DNA from: Phycisphaerales bacterium
GTDB lineage: Bacteria > Planctomycetota > Phycisphaerae > Phycisphaerales > UBA1924
Assembly (NCBI GenBank): GCA_029212425.1
Contig: JARGNC010000064.1
Span: 1-12,516 of the forward strand
Length of the DNA stretch: 12,516 bases
Direction of reading: 5' to 3'
In this document: in pieces, positions 1 through 7,982 of the stretch
Layout of the letters: each line of letters starts with the position of its first letter
Numbering within the stretch: position 1 is the stretch's first letter
The notes under the pieces: generated by a model
Databases searched by the model: none
What the model saw: the letters and a program-made list of their open reading frames with translations, nothing else
Told to the model about the DNA's origin: nothing
Program-made: the position numbers and the translations under genes

Positions 1-50
1 GACGACAACAAGAGACACAGCAACATGCCGAAACATTTCATACTGTTCAT
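1..50 (-). CDS. Start of a secreted protein, next gene of the Bat operon (partial)
   Basis: Only the first 16 codons lie in the window; the gene runs off the left edge. The ATG at 50-48 overlaps the TGA stop of the BatD-like gene (47-49) in an ATGA junction. A strong GGAGG lies 8 bases upstream, so the start is well supported. The translation begins MNSMKCFGMLLCLLLS, a short charged start followed by a hydrophobic run typical of a Sec signal peptide, so the product is probably exported. In classical Bat operons the gene after batD is often batE (TPR repeats, sometimes with SH3), which would fit, but nothing of a mature domain is visible and the identity is a guess from position alone. Confidence 0.6.
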   Translation of the reverse strand, partial: MNSMKCFGMLLCLLLS

Positions 51-1849
51 CGTTGAATCCTCCGTGATCCTCGTGCCACCGTTCTGCCGCGATCGTGTCT
101 CAGCCGATCATGTTTGAGAATGTCCCGTCGCATCGCTCGAAGCAACGAAGCATCGTCCCGAATTTCATGGAGTGTCCCGTAATGCTTGCTTTCAGATTCG
201 GTCAACACCGCCGCAGATCGCGCAGCGACATCAGGAGTCACCGAGAGTTTTTTGAGATCCGCACCAGTGAGTGAGTCAGGATCAATACCAAGAATTGCCC
301 CCCCATACGCACGGATCGCACCAACATGATCGCCACGATTGTGCATCTTCTTCGCGACCTTCCAAGCCCGATCCACCGCAGCCGCTTCAGGATCTCGACT
401 GCGCTGAATCGCAACAGCACCCCAGCACAACAACGGAGCAGCAAAGGTCAATCCGACAATACCAACCCAGACCGGATCACCAAATACACCCCGCCAAGAG
501 AACGCCCTTGCCGAACCCCGAAACGCGTCCATATCCGGATGCGTCCATAGCACCGACGGATTCCGCGCAAGCTCAGTCCGTTCTACCGTTCCACCCGAAT
601 CAGTCACGCCTCCAGACACGACAGCATCCGAAAGTGTGACCGTCCGAACTGATCGGACTTCAAGCGGGATCGGATTCGAAGCAAAGACTTCAAAGGCGCC
701 AGTCTCTGGATTAAATGCAGGGAGCTGAATCGCTGGGATTTCCGTCACTGAATCATCCGTCGCGCGGATTGTCGTCGAGAACAATCGCTCGCCGTTTCGG
801 TTGCGTTCCACCTCTCGCCATCCTTCAGGAGATACCCGGAACCCAGACTTCGCAAGCGACTGTGCATCAAGCGTTTTCTCAAGCCCGATCATCGGATCAG
901 GACCCGAAACCAACAGCCGAAACTCAATCGGATCACCTACATTTACTTGTGTATTGGAAGCATCCGTCTGCGCACGAAACTCCCCAATCAACCCTTGGTA
1001 TCCATCAGGACGACCAGCCCCCGGCACTGCAACGACTCGCATATCGACCACCGCAGACTCCGCGAACTTCCGCTGCGCTCTCCCAAAGTCATCCACGCGT
1101 GTGAAAATCACACGCATAGGACCAAACGGCACAACACCCGCCTCAGTCGGAGTCAGCATCACATCAAAGCGAAGCCGCGTCCGCGAAGCCCCCTGATAAA
1201 TCCCATTCTCCGCAAACGCGGAAAACCGTTGTCCTGCGAGCGACATCTGAATCTCCTGACCAGATCGACTCGTTGGAGACATCGGAACAACCCGCATTGA
1301 ATCCGGAAACACCGAAGACTCAAAGTTCAGATCCCGAGTCTGATCACCAACCCACCAAGTCACCTGCGCCAATACAGACTCACCAACATACACCGCGCGA
1401 TCGGGGATCCGTACCTCAAGCACATCCGTCAAAGACTCCGCAGGGAACATCGCCGATAGTCGGACAGAATTCGATCGGTACTCCTGGTTGTTGATGTTCA
1501 ACACCGCTGGAGGAATAACCAACTCCCCTTCCTGAACCACAGTCAACAGGTAGTTGTGCCGATACGAGGAATCTGTATGCGCCCGCTGTCTGCCATTGAT
1601 CGATCGCATCGTCGTGAACTGTTGAGAACTCACCCCGCGATACTCAACAACAACCCCCTCAGGAAACGCAATGCTCGGCTCAGTCCCATCTTTGATCCCA
1701 CGCACGGAAACTTGGTAACTTACCGTGTCTCCAAGATACGCCCGCGTCCGAGAGAGTTCCGCATCGATGCTGATCCCAGTGTCCTGAGCAGCCGCAATCG
1801 GAGTCCTCGCAACAAGTACGCACAACAACATCATCATCAAGATTCGCAC
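47..1849 (-). CDS. batD: BatD-like membrane-anchored periplasmic protein
   Basis: 600 residues. There is a signal peptide at about 1-21 (hydrophobic MMMLLCVLVA, cleavage probably after AAA). A long beta-rich periplasmic region follows, about 25-400, with repeated segments of the type 'x-V-x-V-G-D-x-V' (near 36-48, 151-163 and 299-311). It includes the GYQGLIGEF segment at 283-291, a form of the conserved 'GxxGxxGxF' stretch of BatD proteins. A single membrane helix lies at about 459-481, followed by a helical cytoplasmic tail resembling one TPR-like hairpin (493-522). The start is GTG at 1849: it overlaps the upstream TAG stop (TAGTG) and has GAGGAGG 7 bases upstream, far better placed than the ATG codons a few residues in. 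Known for the family: BatD is a membrane protein of the aerotolerance/MoxR-VWA complexes with no enzymatic activity assigned. The last 25 residues are very Arg-rich, an unremarkable basic tail. Confidence 0.82.
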   Translation of the reverse strand: MRILMMMLLCVLVARTPIAAAQDTGISIDAELSRTRAYLGDTVSYQVSVRGIKDGTEPSIAFPEGVVVEYRGVSSQQFTTMRSINGRQRAHTDSSYRHNYLLTVVQEGELVIPPAVLNINNQEYRSNSVRLSAMFPAESLTDVLEVRIPDRAVYVGESVLAQVTWWVGDQTRDLNFESSVFPDSMRVVPMSPTSRSGQEIQMSLAGQRFSAFAENGIYQGASRTRLRFDVMLTPTEAGVVPFGPMRVIFTRVDDFGRAQRKFAESAVVDMRVVAVPGAGRPDGYQGLIGEFRAQTDASNTQVNVGDPIEFRLLVSGPDPMIGLEKTLDAQSLAKSGFRVSPEGWREVERNRNGERLFSTTIRATDDSVTEIPAIQLPAFNPETGAFEVFASNPIPLEVRSVRTVTLSDAVVSGGVTDSGGTVERTELARNPSVLWTHPDMDAFRGSARAFSWRGVFGDPVWVGIVGLTFAAPLLCWGAVAIQRSRDPEAAAVDRAWKVAKKMHNRGDHVGAIRAYGGAILGIDPDSLTGADLKKLSVTPDVAARSAAVLTESESKHYGTLHEIRDDASLLRAMRRDILKHDRLRHDRGRTVARGSRRIQR

Positions 1850-2973
1850 TACCAGTCCTCCTCAACTTTCACAGGCCGACCCGTTGCACGATACACCTGC
1901 CGACGCTCGCGTTGATCACGCTCTCGATCAAGCAACTGTTGTGCAACCTCATCAATCGCCTGTTCTTCCCCATCGCCAGACTGATCCTCCCCCTGACCAC
2001 TCTGCCCATCCTGCTGATCTGATTCATCCTGCTGCTGAGACTCTTGAACCCGCTGCGCTGCACGATCCAATGCATCCGCGGCTTCCTGTTGTTTCTCCGC
2101 CGCAGCCTCGTCATCACCCCGCTCAAGAGCATCCTGCGCCTCTTGCTGCGCCTCCATCGCATCTTCCAACTCATCCATCGCTTCTGAATCCGCTCCAGAC
2201 TGTTCCATTTGCTCTCGCATTTGCTGTGTCTGTTGATTCAGTTCTTTCTGCTGCTCGCTGCGTTCCTGCTGTGATTGCTCGGATTGATTCTCTTGAGCGG
2301 ATTCGCTTTCTTGCGCTTGCTCGCGCTGTTGATCCGCAAGCTCCTGTAGCTGCTGCGCTGCATTCCCAGACTCTCCGCCTTCTCCACCTTCGCCTTGTTC
2401 CCCTTGTTCACCTTGTTCGCCCTGTTCTTGATCTTGAGCTTCCTGCTGCTGCTCGAACTGCTCCTTCATATCCTGAAGTTGCTGAATCTGTTTCCGAACC
2501 CGCTCTACATTCTGCTTCGATGCAACATGCTTCGGATCCGCACGCGCCGCATCCAAAAACGCTCGTTCCACAGTCCCAAGAGAATCGATGATTTCGCCAA
2601 TCTTCTCAGGATCCATCATCATCTCACCGCTCATATCAATACCAGCATTGAGTGCGTGCCCAAGATTGAACAACGCATCACGCCGCTGAGCATTGGTCGC
2701 TGCATAGCGTGCCGCCAAGCGAAATGAATCTGCACCAGCTGCTGCATCCTCAGCTTCCATCAACAACACGCCGCGATTGAATGCTGCGATATTTCGTTCA
2801 CGATCCAGCACCGATTGCTCAAGCACCTCATCGTAAAGCTCGATCGCATACACCGGATCCATCGATTGAATCTTCATCGCAGAATCAAGACTCAACGAAG
2901 GTTCCACGCTGCGTGCCACCGCTTGCCCTCCAAATGACAGGGCAATCAACACACTCAACACCACTCGCATCAT
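1849..2973 (-). CDS. batC: BatC-like exported TPR protein with a long Gln/Glu-rich coiled region
   Basis: 374 residues. There is a signal peptide at 1-20 (MMRVVLSVLIALSFGGQAVA), so the protein is probably periplasmic. TPR-like helices cover about 40-150 (for example AAFNRGVLLMEAEDAAAGADSF and DALFNLGHALNA). Residues about 160-335 are extremely rich in Gln, Glu, Ser and Ala, with a GEQ tandem repeat at 184-194, and are predicted to be coiled coil or disordered. The C-terminus ends in VKVEEDW; a short acidic-Asp-Trp end is, from memory, common in Bat-type TPR proteins and may be a docking tail. The ATG at 2973 overlaps the batB stop (ATGA) and follows AAGGAGG by 7 bases. Its place between BatB and BatD is that of batC. 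Family knowledge: BatC is a TPR partner of the VWA proteins; no enzymatic residues are expected or seen. Confidence 0.8.
   Translation of the reverse strand: MMRVVLSVLIALSFGGQAVARSVEPSLSLDSAMKIQSMDPVYAIELYDEVLEQSVLDRERNIAAFNRGVLLMEAEDAAAGADSFRLAARYAATNAQRRDALFNLGHALNAGIDMSGEMMMDPEKIGEIIDSLGTVERAFLDAARADPKHVASKQNVERVRKQIQQLQDMKEQFEQQQEAQDQEQGEQGEQGEQGEGGEGGESGNAAQQLQELADQQREQAQESESAQENQSEQSQQERSEQQKELNQQTQQMREQMEQSGADSEAMDELEDAMEAQQEAQDALERGDDEAAAEKQQEAADALDRAAQRVQESQQQDESDQQDGQSGQGEDQSGDGEEQAIDEVAQQLLDRERDQRERRQVYRATGRPVKVEEDW
1857..1863 (-). promoter_or_regulatory. Ribosome binding site that fixes the GTG start of batD
   Basis: The minus strand reads GAGGAGG here, 7 bases before the GTG at 1849-1847 and inside the last codons of the preceding TPR gene. 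The ATG codons further inside batD have no comparable site, so the non-ATG start is preferred. Confidence 0.6.
2392..2427 (-). repeat. Four 9-base tandem units coding Glu-Gln-Gly
   Basis: On the minus strand four consecutive 9-mers read GAACAGGGC, GAACAAGGT, GAACAAGGG, GAACAAGGC, each coding EQG. The units differ mostly at third codon positions, so the repeat is moderately old and kept in frame. It then degrades into GAAGGTGGA-type units (EGGEGG). It lies in the low-complexity part of the BatC-like protein and could vary in copy number between strains. Confidence 0.8.
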
Positions 2974-4028
2974 GATGCCACCTCCTTCCTCAGGCCGAAG
3001 CTGCTGAGGAACATTTCAATCAGAATCAGCACCATGCCAGACCCAAGCGCCATCGCATACCGCTCGTCCCATCGCGTCACCGAAGCACTCCCAACAACCG
3101 TCTGTTCTCCGCGAGCGATCAGTTCCTGATACACATTCGCAAGATCAACATCACCAGTCCCAATTTCAAGATAAGCCCCACCCGGAGTCGCGGTCGCGAT
3201 CTTTGAAAGTGTCCCCGAATCAAGACGAGAGCGAACCTCCGCCCCGTTGCGACGGACCGGACGGTTGTTCTCATCGACGACCCGTGCACCAGCATCGGAT
3301 CCAATCCCCAGTGCGATAATCCGAATCCCCGCTAGCCCAGCCGCCCGCGCTGCATCAATCGGGAGCGACTCCTGGTCCTCGCCATCGGTGATCAAAACAA
3401 TGTCCCGATGATTCGCAACACCTTCCGTGTCATCCAGATCATAAAATACCATATCCATGCACTTTCGGATCGCATCTCCAATGTTCGTCCCCCCAACATC
3501 AACAACCGCAGGCGACAACTCATCGAGCGCCAAATCAAAGAACAACCGATCCGTTGTAAGCGGTGATTGCACCGAGGACGAGCCCGCAAATGCGACCAAC
3601 CCAACCCGGTCAGTCTTCAGTTCAGCAACCATGTCCGAAATCCAAAGTTTCGCCCGCTCGAGCCGGTTCGGAGCCACATCCCGCACCAGCATCGACTTCG
3701 AGACATCCACCAAAAACACAATGTCTCGCCCCTTCGCTTCCGTCATCTCCTGATGCGGATTTGCACGAGGTCGCATGGTCGCACCAACGATCAGCATCAG
3801 CCCGACCACCAGCGCCAACCCTCGAACCAGTCCAAGTATGCTTCGTCGCTTTCCCATCATCAACGAGAGTCGTTCAGAATCCGCAAACCTCCGTGCCGCC
3901 CGTCTGCGAACCCTCGATGCAAACAATCCGATCGCAACCAAAGCCACAATCCCCCAAGCCGAAAGCACCCATCGCGCCTCCGCAAACTCAAACGCTGTTC
4001 CCGTAAATGACTCAAAGAGCTGCTCCAT
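2970..4028 (-). CDS. batB: BatB-like membrane VWA-domain protein
   Basis: 352 residues from the ATG at 4028. There are membrane helices at about 21-39 and 64-83, a VWA domain at about 100-290, and a last helix at about 325-345. The metal-ion-dependent adhesion site is complete: DVSKS (Asp108, Ser110, Ser112), Thr181 in GGTNIGDA, and Asp215 in ITDGED. The site can therefore bind a divalent metal and a protein ligand in the periplasm. Start choice: ATG at 4031 and ATG at 4028 are adjacent; GGAGG at 4040-4036 lies 4 bases from the first and 7 from the second, and 7 matches the spacing at the following gene. The start overlaps the batA stop (TGATG, or ATGA if 4031 is used), and the 3' end overlaps batC. 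Family knowledge: BatA and BatB form membrane complexes linked to MoxR ATPases; partners here are inferred from operon membership. Confidence 0.85.
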   Translation of the reverse strand: MEQLFESFTGTAFEFAEARWVLSAWGIVALVAIGLFASRVRRRAARRFADSERLSLMMGKRRSILGLVRGLALVVGLMLIVGATMRPRANPHQEMTEAKGRDIVFLVDVSKSMLVRDVAPNRLERAKLWISDMVAELKTDRVGLVAFAGSSSVQSPLTTDRLFFDLALDELSPAVVDVGGTNIGDAIRKCMDMVFYDLDDTEGVANHRDIVLITDGEDQESLPIDAARAAGLAGIRIIALGIGSDAGARVVDENNRPVRRNGAEVRSRLDSGTLSKIATATPGGAYLEIGTGDVDLANVYQELIARGEQTVVGSASVTRWDERYAMALGSGMVLILIEMFLSSFGLRKEVAS

Positions 4029-5071
4029 CATGCAACCTCCCCGCCAACCCCAAGACGCCACAGATACCCACCAAACAAAAGCCCCAAGCACGCAACGGCA
4101 AACGGGTGGTACAACTCCTCATACCGAGTTGTCTCCGAGATCTGAACCTCTGTCCGTTCAAGTTCATCAATTGTCGCATACACCTCCGCAAGATCATCAA
4201 GTGAATCGACCCCCCAGAATCCGCCGCCGGTGTGCTCCGCGACCGCCGCCATTCGTCCTTCATTGACTTCCTGCCCCATCTGAAGACCGAATCCAAACTG
4301 GTTCGACACCCCACCCCTAATCCCAACAATGTAAACCGTGATCCCCCAATCCGCCGCGAGCCGAGCAGCTTGCGTCGGAGAGTAATCGCCCGCACGATTC
4401 TCGCCGTCTGTGAGCAAGATGACCGCTTTGCTCGTGATTTCAAAGTCAGGATCATCCAAATCCTGCTTCATGGAATCTTCCGAAGCTTTGAGCCGAGCGC
4501 ATGCAAGCACAAGCGCATCACCAATAGCCGTGGACCGCTCTGATTCTTGCCGTGGAAGTTCCACCCTCCGAATAGCATCCACCAGCACATCATGCGACTG
4601 CGTCAAAGGCATCATCGTGTCCGCATAAGTCCCAAACACGATCAACCCAAGCAAATCCCCTGGCCGCCCCTTCAGCTTGTCACCATCGCCAAGCACAAAC
4701 TCCTCGACAACTTTCTTCACCGCCTCGAGCCGAGTCGTCGTCGTCCCCTCAAACTTTGCAGGCTCCTTCATCGACCCCGACCGATCCACCACCAACTCAA
4801 TCGCGATCGCCTCCTGCAAACTTTTCGTGTCCGTAATCGCCTCCCGTGGACGCGCCAGCGCAACCAGTCCCGCAAACAACCCAAGCGAGAGCAGCAGGGG
4901 GGCTATCCAGCGCACCCGAAGCCGAAAACTCGATCCCGCCGCTGCCAGTCGCGTTGGTACTGGGGATTCGATCCCATGCCGACGACGATCCGCCGCCAAT
5001 CCAACCGCCCATACAACAGGGACAACCAACGCAAACCAAAAGACCCACGGATACGCAAACTCAGCATTCAT
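4028..5071 (-). CDS. batA: BatA-like membrane VWA-domain protein
   Basis: 347 residues. Membrane helices lie at about 9-27 and 55-74, followed by a VWA domain at about 90-300 and a C-terminal helix at about 323-339. This is the standard BatA layout with the VWA domain outside the membrane between anchors. MIDAS residues are all present: DRSGS (Asp96, Ser98, Ser100), Thr181 in STAIGDAL, and Asp222 in LLTDGEN. The start is taken at 5071, beginning MNAEFAYPWVFW, because this ATG overlaps the previous stop (ATGA, 5071-5068). An upstream in-frame ATG at 5092 would push the gene into its neighbour without a better binding site. The N-terminal 'pro-Trp-hydrophobic' segment resembles the start of other BatA proteins. 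Regions flanking the MIDAS loops, such as GTTTTRLEAVKK, are ordinary for the family. Confidence 0.87.
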   Translation of the reverse strand: MNAEFAYPWVFWFALVVPVVWAVGLAADRRRHGIESPVPTRLAAAGSSFRLRVRWIAPLLLSLGLFAGLVALARPREAITDTKSLQEAIAIELVVDRSGSMKEPAKFEGTTTTRLEAVKKVVEEFVLGDGDKLKGRPGDLLGLIVFGTYADTMMPLTQSHDVLVDAIRRVELPRQESERSTAIGDALVLACARLKASEDSMKQDLDDPDFEITSKAVILLTDGENRAGDYSPTQAARLAADWGITVYIVGIRGGVSNQFGFGLQMGQEVNEGRMAAVAEHTGGGFWGVDSLDDLAEVYATIDELERTEVQISETTRYEELYHPFAVACLGLLFGGYLWRLGVGGEVA

Positions 5072-5928
5072 GATCGAGCCCCCAATCCACAAATCTCCAC
5101 CGCCCGCTTCGCCGCCGATTGAATCTCCCCATGATCCACAGCACCCCCCGAAAACCGAGCCCGCTCAACCTCATGCGAAATCACCCGAATCCCCTCGTGC
5201 TCCCGACCAAGCTCAACCATCGCCCGATGCAACGCACCGAGATCATCCGGCGAGAGCACCTCAGTCTGCGAAGCAACCATCAAAACCGTCTCCGGATCAA
5301 CCACTTCCTCCACATCTTCATCGTGTCTTGTCAACAACAGAACGGTTACGATCGAAACAAGTGTCACTCCGAGACCAATCCAAACCCCCAGATTCATGCG
5401 ATTATCTTCTTCATTGCGCTCCATCGATGCCAAGCCAATCGCAGGCGACAACTCAACACCATCCGACTCGCCAAGCACAGAGGTCACCTCAACCGCTACT
5501 GGATCAAGCCGAGCAATCCGCTTCCCCGCATCTTCCGAACTTGCTCGTATCCCGATGGAAGGAACCTCATAGTCGCCGCCCAAAAACGGCTCTAGCAAAA
5601 ACACCGTCTCTTGCCGAAATCCAACACCATCAAACCGAATCGCTCCCGGCTCAACCACCACTCCATGCCAACCAAACCCTGCCCAATCGGGTTCGATCAA
5701 CTCAACATGCACCCCTTCAGTCCATGACAGCGCCGCACGAACAACCACACGATCTGTCAACTCTACCGAAGTCTCATCCACTTCAACACGCAACACCGAC
5801 CCAGTCATCGGCTCCCGAATCTCCGATACAAACCCAGCGTCCTCGCCAGCCGCGACAGCCACATCGTCACCGCATCCCAGGATGAGCAGCAATATCAAAC
5901 CAAGCACGATCACGCGAACCCAGTTCAT
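5068..5928 (-). CDS. Predicted lipoprotein with one internal membrane span, Bat operon member
   Basis: 286 residues; I do not recognise a named family with certainty. Residues 1-19 form a lipoprotein-type signal (hydrophobic run ending ILGC, Cys19). Residues about 45-150 form one beta-rich domain whose opening (VEVDETSVELTDRVVVRAAL) resembles a single Ig-like unit of BatD. Residues about 180-199 are a clear membrane helix. The cytoplasmic tail (200-286) is helical and includes ERARFSGG followed by a DHGE segment. The position between DUF58 and batA is that of DUF4381-type genes in related operons, and the tail is reminiscent of those proteins. The start is supported by an ATGA overlap with DUF58 and by GGGGGAG 6 bases upstream. 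If Cys19 is lipidated, the domain between would be held at the membrane at both ends. Alternative: residues 1-19 are a plain signal peptide with a chance Cys. Confidence 0.7.
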   Translation of the reverse strand: MNWVRVIVLGLILLLILGCGDDVAVAAGEDAGFVSEIREPMTGSVLRVEVDETSVELTDRVVVRAALSWTEGVHVELIEPDWAGFGWHGVVVEPGAIRFDGVGFRQETVFLLEPFLGGDYEVPSIGIRASSEDAGKRIARLDPVAVEVTSVLGESDGVELSPAIGLASMERNEEDNRMNLGVWIGLGVTLVSIVTVLLLTRHDEDVEEVVDPETVLMVASQTEVLSPDDLGALHRAMVELGREHEGIRVISHEVERARFSGGAVDHGEIQSAAKRAVEICGLGARS

Positions 5929-6836
5929 CGACGACTCCCCCTTGACTGAAAGTAGCGTACAAGATCATCCGCATAATCCTGGCCAGTCGACAGCTCGATG
6001 TGATCAATCTGCGCATTCTTCAGCGTCGAAACAATCAGTTCATTCTCCCGAATTGCCTGCGCCCGGTACCGATCCCGAACTTTCCGCGATCCTGTATCCA
6101 CCAAGAACCGACGCCCGCTCATCGGATCGTGCATCCGGAGAACCCCAGACCGAGGCAGCTCAAACTCGCGCGGATCAGTAAACTGCATCGCGATGACCTC
6201 GTGTCTCTGAGCAAGCATCCGTAACTTCGCACCCCAACTCGGCTCCGACTCATTGTTCAATCCCGACAAAAAATCTGAAAGCACGATAACGATGCACCGC
6301 CGCTTGTGAGTCCGTCCAATCTCCGTCAGCACCGAAGACAAGTCTTCTTGATTCTCCCCAGGCGTCGCATCAATCAACTCCCGAATAATCCGCATCCCAT
6401 GCAGCCGCCCCTTCGTCGCAGGAACATGCAGTGTCTTTCCATCAGGAAGATGCTCCGATCCGAACAAGCACAACCCCACCTTGTCATTGTTGCGACCAGC
6501 TGCAAGCGTCAGCACCGCCCCGACCTCGCTCATCAACTCATGCTTGGACCGACGGATCGTTCCAAATCCTGTCGATCGAGAACAATCAACTGCTAGCACA
6601 ATCGTGAGTTGCCGTTCCTCCTCAAACCGCTTAATAAACGGCCGACCCATCCGTGCGGTCACATTCCAATCAATCGAACGCACATCATCGCCAGGCTGAT
6701 ACTCGCGCACCTCGGAAAACTCGATCCCCTGCCCCTTAAACGCAGAGTGATACGACCCGCCGAACATATCATCCACACGACGCCGAGCTCGAATCTCAAG
6801 CCGTTTCACCGCTTGCATGAGTTCTTCAGTAATCAT
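5925..6836 (-). CDS. DUF58 family protein (VWA-like) acting with MoxR
   Basis: 303 residues, soluble, with no membrane segment. The DUF58 signature is plain at 44-62: REYQPGDDVRSIDWNVTAR, followed by GRPFIKRFEEER. It leads into a VWA-like fold with an intact MIDAS motif DCSRS (Asp84, Ser86, Ser88); later strand motifs include VIVLSDF at about 193-199. DUF58 proteins are almost always encoded next to MoxR ATPases and are thought to be cytoplasmic partners of them; the biochemical role is not settled. It begins 46 bases after moxR ends, the only non-overlapping junction in the operon, with a weak GGTGAG 6 bases ahead of the ATG. Its stop overlaps the next start (ATGA, 5928-5925). Confidence 0.88.
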   Translation of the reverse strand: MITEELMQAVKRLEIRARRRVDDMFGGSYHSAFKGQGIEFSEVREYQPGDDVRSIDWNVTARMGRPFIKRFEEERQLTIVLAVDCSRSTGFGTIRRSKHELMSEVGAVLTLAAGRNNDKVGLCLFGSEHLPDGKTLHVPATKGRLHGMRIIRELIDATPGENQEDLSSVLTEIGRTHKRRCIVIVLSDFLSGLNNESEPSWGAKLRMLAQRHEVIAMQFTDPREFELPRSGVLRMHDPMSGRRFLVDTGSRKVRDRYRAQAIRENELIVSTLKNAQIDHIELSTGQDYADDLVRYFQSRGSRR

Positions 6837-6882
6837 GACGATCTCACCACAGTTTCAACCAACGAGTTGCCCAATGAACCGC

Positions 6883-7896
6883 TCAAGGAATCGCAATCCG
6901 ATCAAACACCTCTTGCACAAGATCCTCGCTCGTGATCCCCTCCGCCTCCGCTTCATACGAAATCATCACCCGGTGCCGCAGCACATCCATCCCGATCATC
7001 TTGATATCACTCGGCGTCACAAACCCACGCCCCTCAAGAAACGCGTTTGCGCGAGCCGCACGCGCAAGAGCAAGCGACGCACGAGGGGATGCGCCAAAGT
7101 CGATCATCTTCCGCATATCCATCGACCATTTCACCCCAGCTGAATCCGGATCACGAGTCGCTTGGACAAGCGACACAATGTAATCCTTCAACTTGTCATC
7201 AATGTAAATCTGGTCAACCGTCTTCCGAGCGGCACTCAACTCATCGAGCGTCATCATCGCATCAACAGTGGGGGACTCAATCGTGGAAATCATCCGGTCC
7301 ACAATCAACCGCTCGTCACTCGCAGTCGGATACCCAACCTTGAGTTTGAGCATAAACCGGTCAACCTGCGCTTCAGGAAGCGGATAAGTACCTTCCTGTT
7401 CGATCGGGTTTTGCGTTGCGAGCACCAAGAAGGGTTCGCCCGCAGGGATCAGCGGATGCGTCTCCCCCCCAATCGTCGCGTGCCGTTCCTGCATCGCTTC
7501 AAGCAATGCCGATTGCACCTTCGCCGGAGCACGGTTGATCTCATCCGCGAGCACAATGTTCGCAAAGATCGGTCCCTTCCGAGCGGTAAAGCTTGCTTCC
7601 TTCGGATTGTAAATCTCAGTCCCGATCAAATCCGCAGGCAGCAAGTCAGGAGTAAACTGAATCCGAGCAAACTTTGCATGAAGTGCGTTTGCAAGTGTGG
7701 TCACAGTGAGCGTCTTCGCAAGCCCAGGCACGCCTTCAAGCAGAACATGCCCGCCAGTAAGCAAACCAATCACCAACGACCGAATCATCTGCTCCTGACC
7801 AACCACAACAGTCCCAACCGATCGGATCAACGCATTGATCGGCTCTGCTTGCTGCTGGATCAACTCATCGCGAGGTGCATCAGCTGTTACACTCAT
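6883..7896 (-). CDS. moxR: MoxR-type AAA+ ATPase
   Basis: 337 residues, the usual MoxR length. Walker A is GVPGLAKT (55-62), Walker B is IVLADE (114-119) followed by the family's INRAP, sensor 1 is ATQNP (160-164), and an arginine in EAQVDRF (Arg180) is the likely arginine finger. The GASPRASLAL stretch (268-277) is the sensor 2 region of the C-terminal lid. MoxR proteins hydrolyse ATP and are thought to act as chaperone-like remodelers that insert cofactors or activate VWA-domain clients; here the likely clients are the BatA and BatB proteins of the same operon. Two adjacent ATGs exist (7899 and 7896). AAGGAG at 7908-7903 is only 3 bases from the first and 6 from the second, so 7896 is chosen. 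It is the first gene of the operon; an intrinsic terminator 50 bases upstream implies its own promoter, which I could not pin down. Confidence 0.93.
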   Translation of the reverse strand: MSVTADAPRDELIQQQAEPINALIRSVGTVVVGQEQMIRSLVIGLLTGGHVLLEGVPGLAKTLTVTTLANALHAKFARIQFTPDLLPADLIGTEIYNPKEASFTARKGPIFANIVLADEINRAPAKVQSALLEAMQERHATIGGETHPLIPAGEPFLVLATQNPIEQEGTYPLPEAQVDRFMLKLKVGYPTASDERLIVDRMISTIESPTVDAMMTLDELSAARKTVDQIYIDDKLKDYIVSLVQATRDPDSAGVKWSMDMRKMIDFGASPRASLALARAARANAFLEGRGFVTPSDIKMIGMDVLRHRVMISYEAEAEGITSEDLVQEVFDRIAIP

Positions 7897-7902
7897 CATC
7901 TA

Positions 7903-7908
7903 CTCCTT
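7903..7908 (-). promoter_or_regulatory. Ribosome binding site of moxR
   Basis: AAGGAG on the minus strand, 6 bases from the ATG at 7896 and 3 bases from the ATG at 7899. The spacing favours the second start. Confidence 0.6.
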
Positions 7909-7948
7909 ACATTTTCCAGTACCGCTCGTCCCCCTGAAACCCGTACAC

Positions 7949-7982
7949 AAAAACAGTGCCCACGCCGAAACGGGTCACTGTT
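7949..7982 (-). terminator. Intrinsic terminator after the DUF3467 gene
   Basis: On the minus strand AACAGTG (7982-7976) pairs with CACTGTT (7958-7952) over 7 bases. A one-base bulge and a further CCC/GGG pairing follow, around a 10-base loop. The hairpin ends in a run of five T (7953-7949). It lies about 90 bases after the DUF3467 stop and about 50 bases before moxR, so it separates the two transcripts. On the plus strand the hairpin is followed by GTTTTA, a poorer tract, and no plus-strand gene precedes it. Confidence 0.75.

Noticed and set aside
2392..2427. CRISPR-like repeat array
   Set aside because: Units are 9 bases, contiguous, in frame and without spacers; it is a coding tandem repeat.
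4677..5885. 402-codon reading frame on the plus strand
   Set aside because: It is antisense to the BatA and lipoprotein genes. The translation is Pro, Ser, His and Gln-rich without motifs, whereas the minus-strand genes show clear VWA and membrane features.
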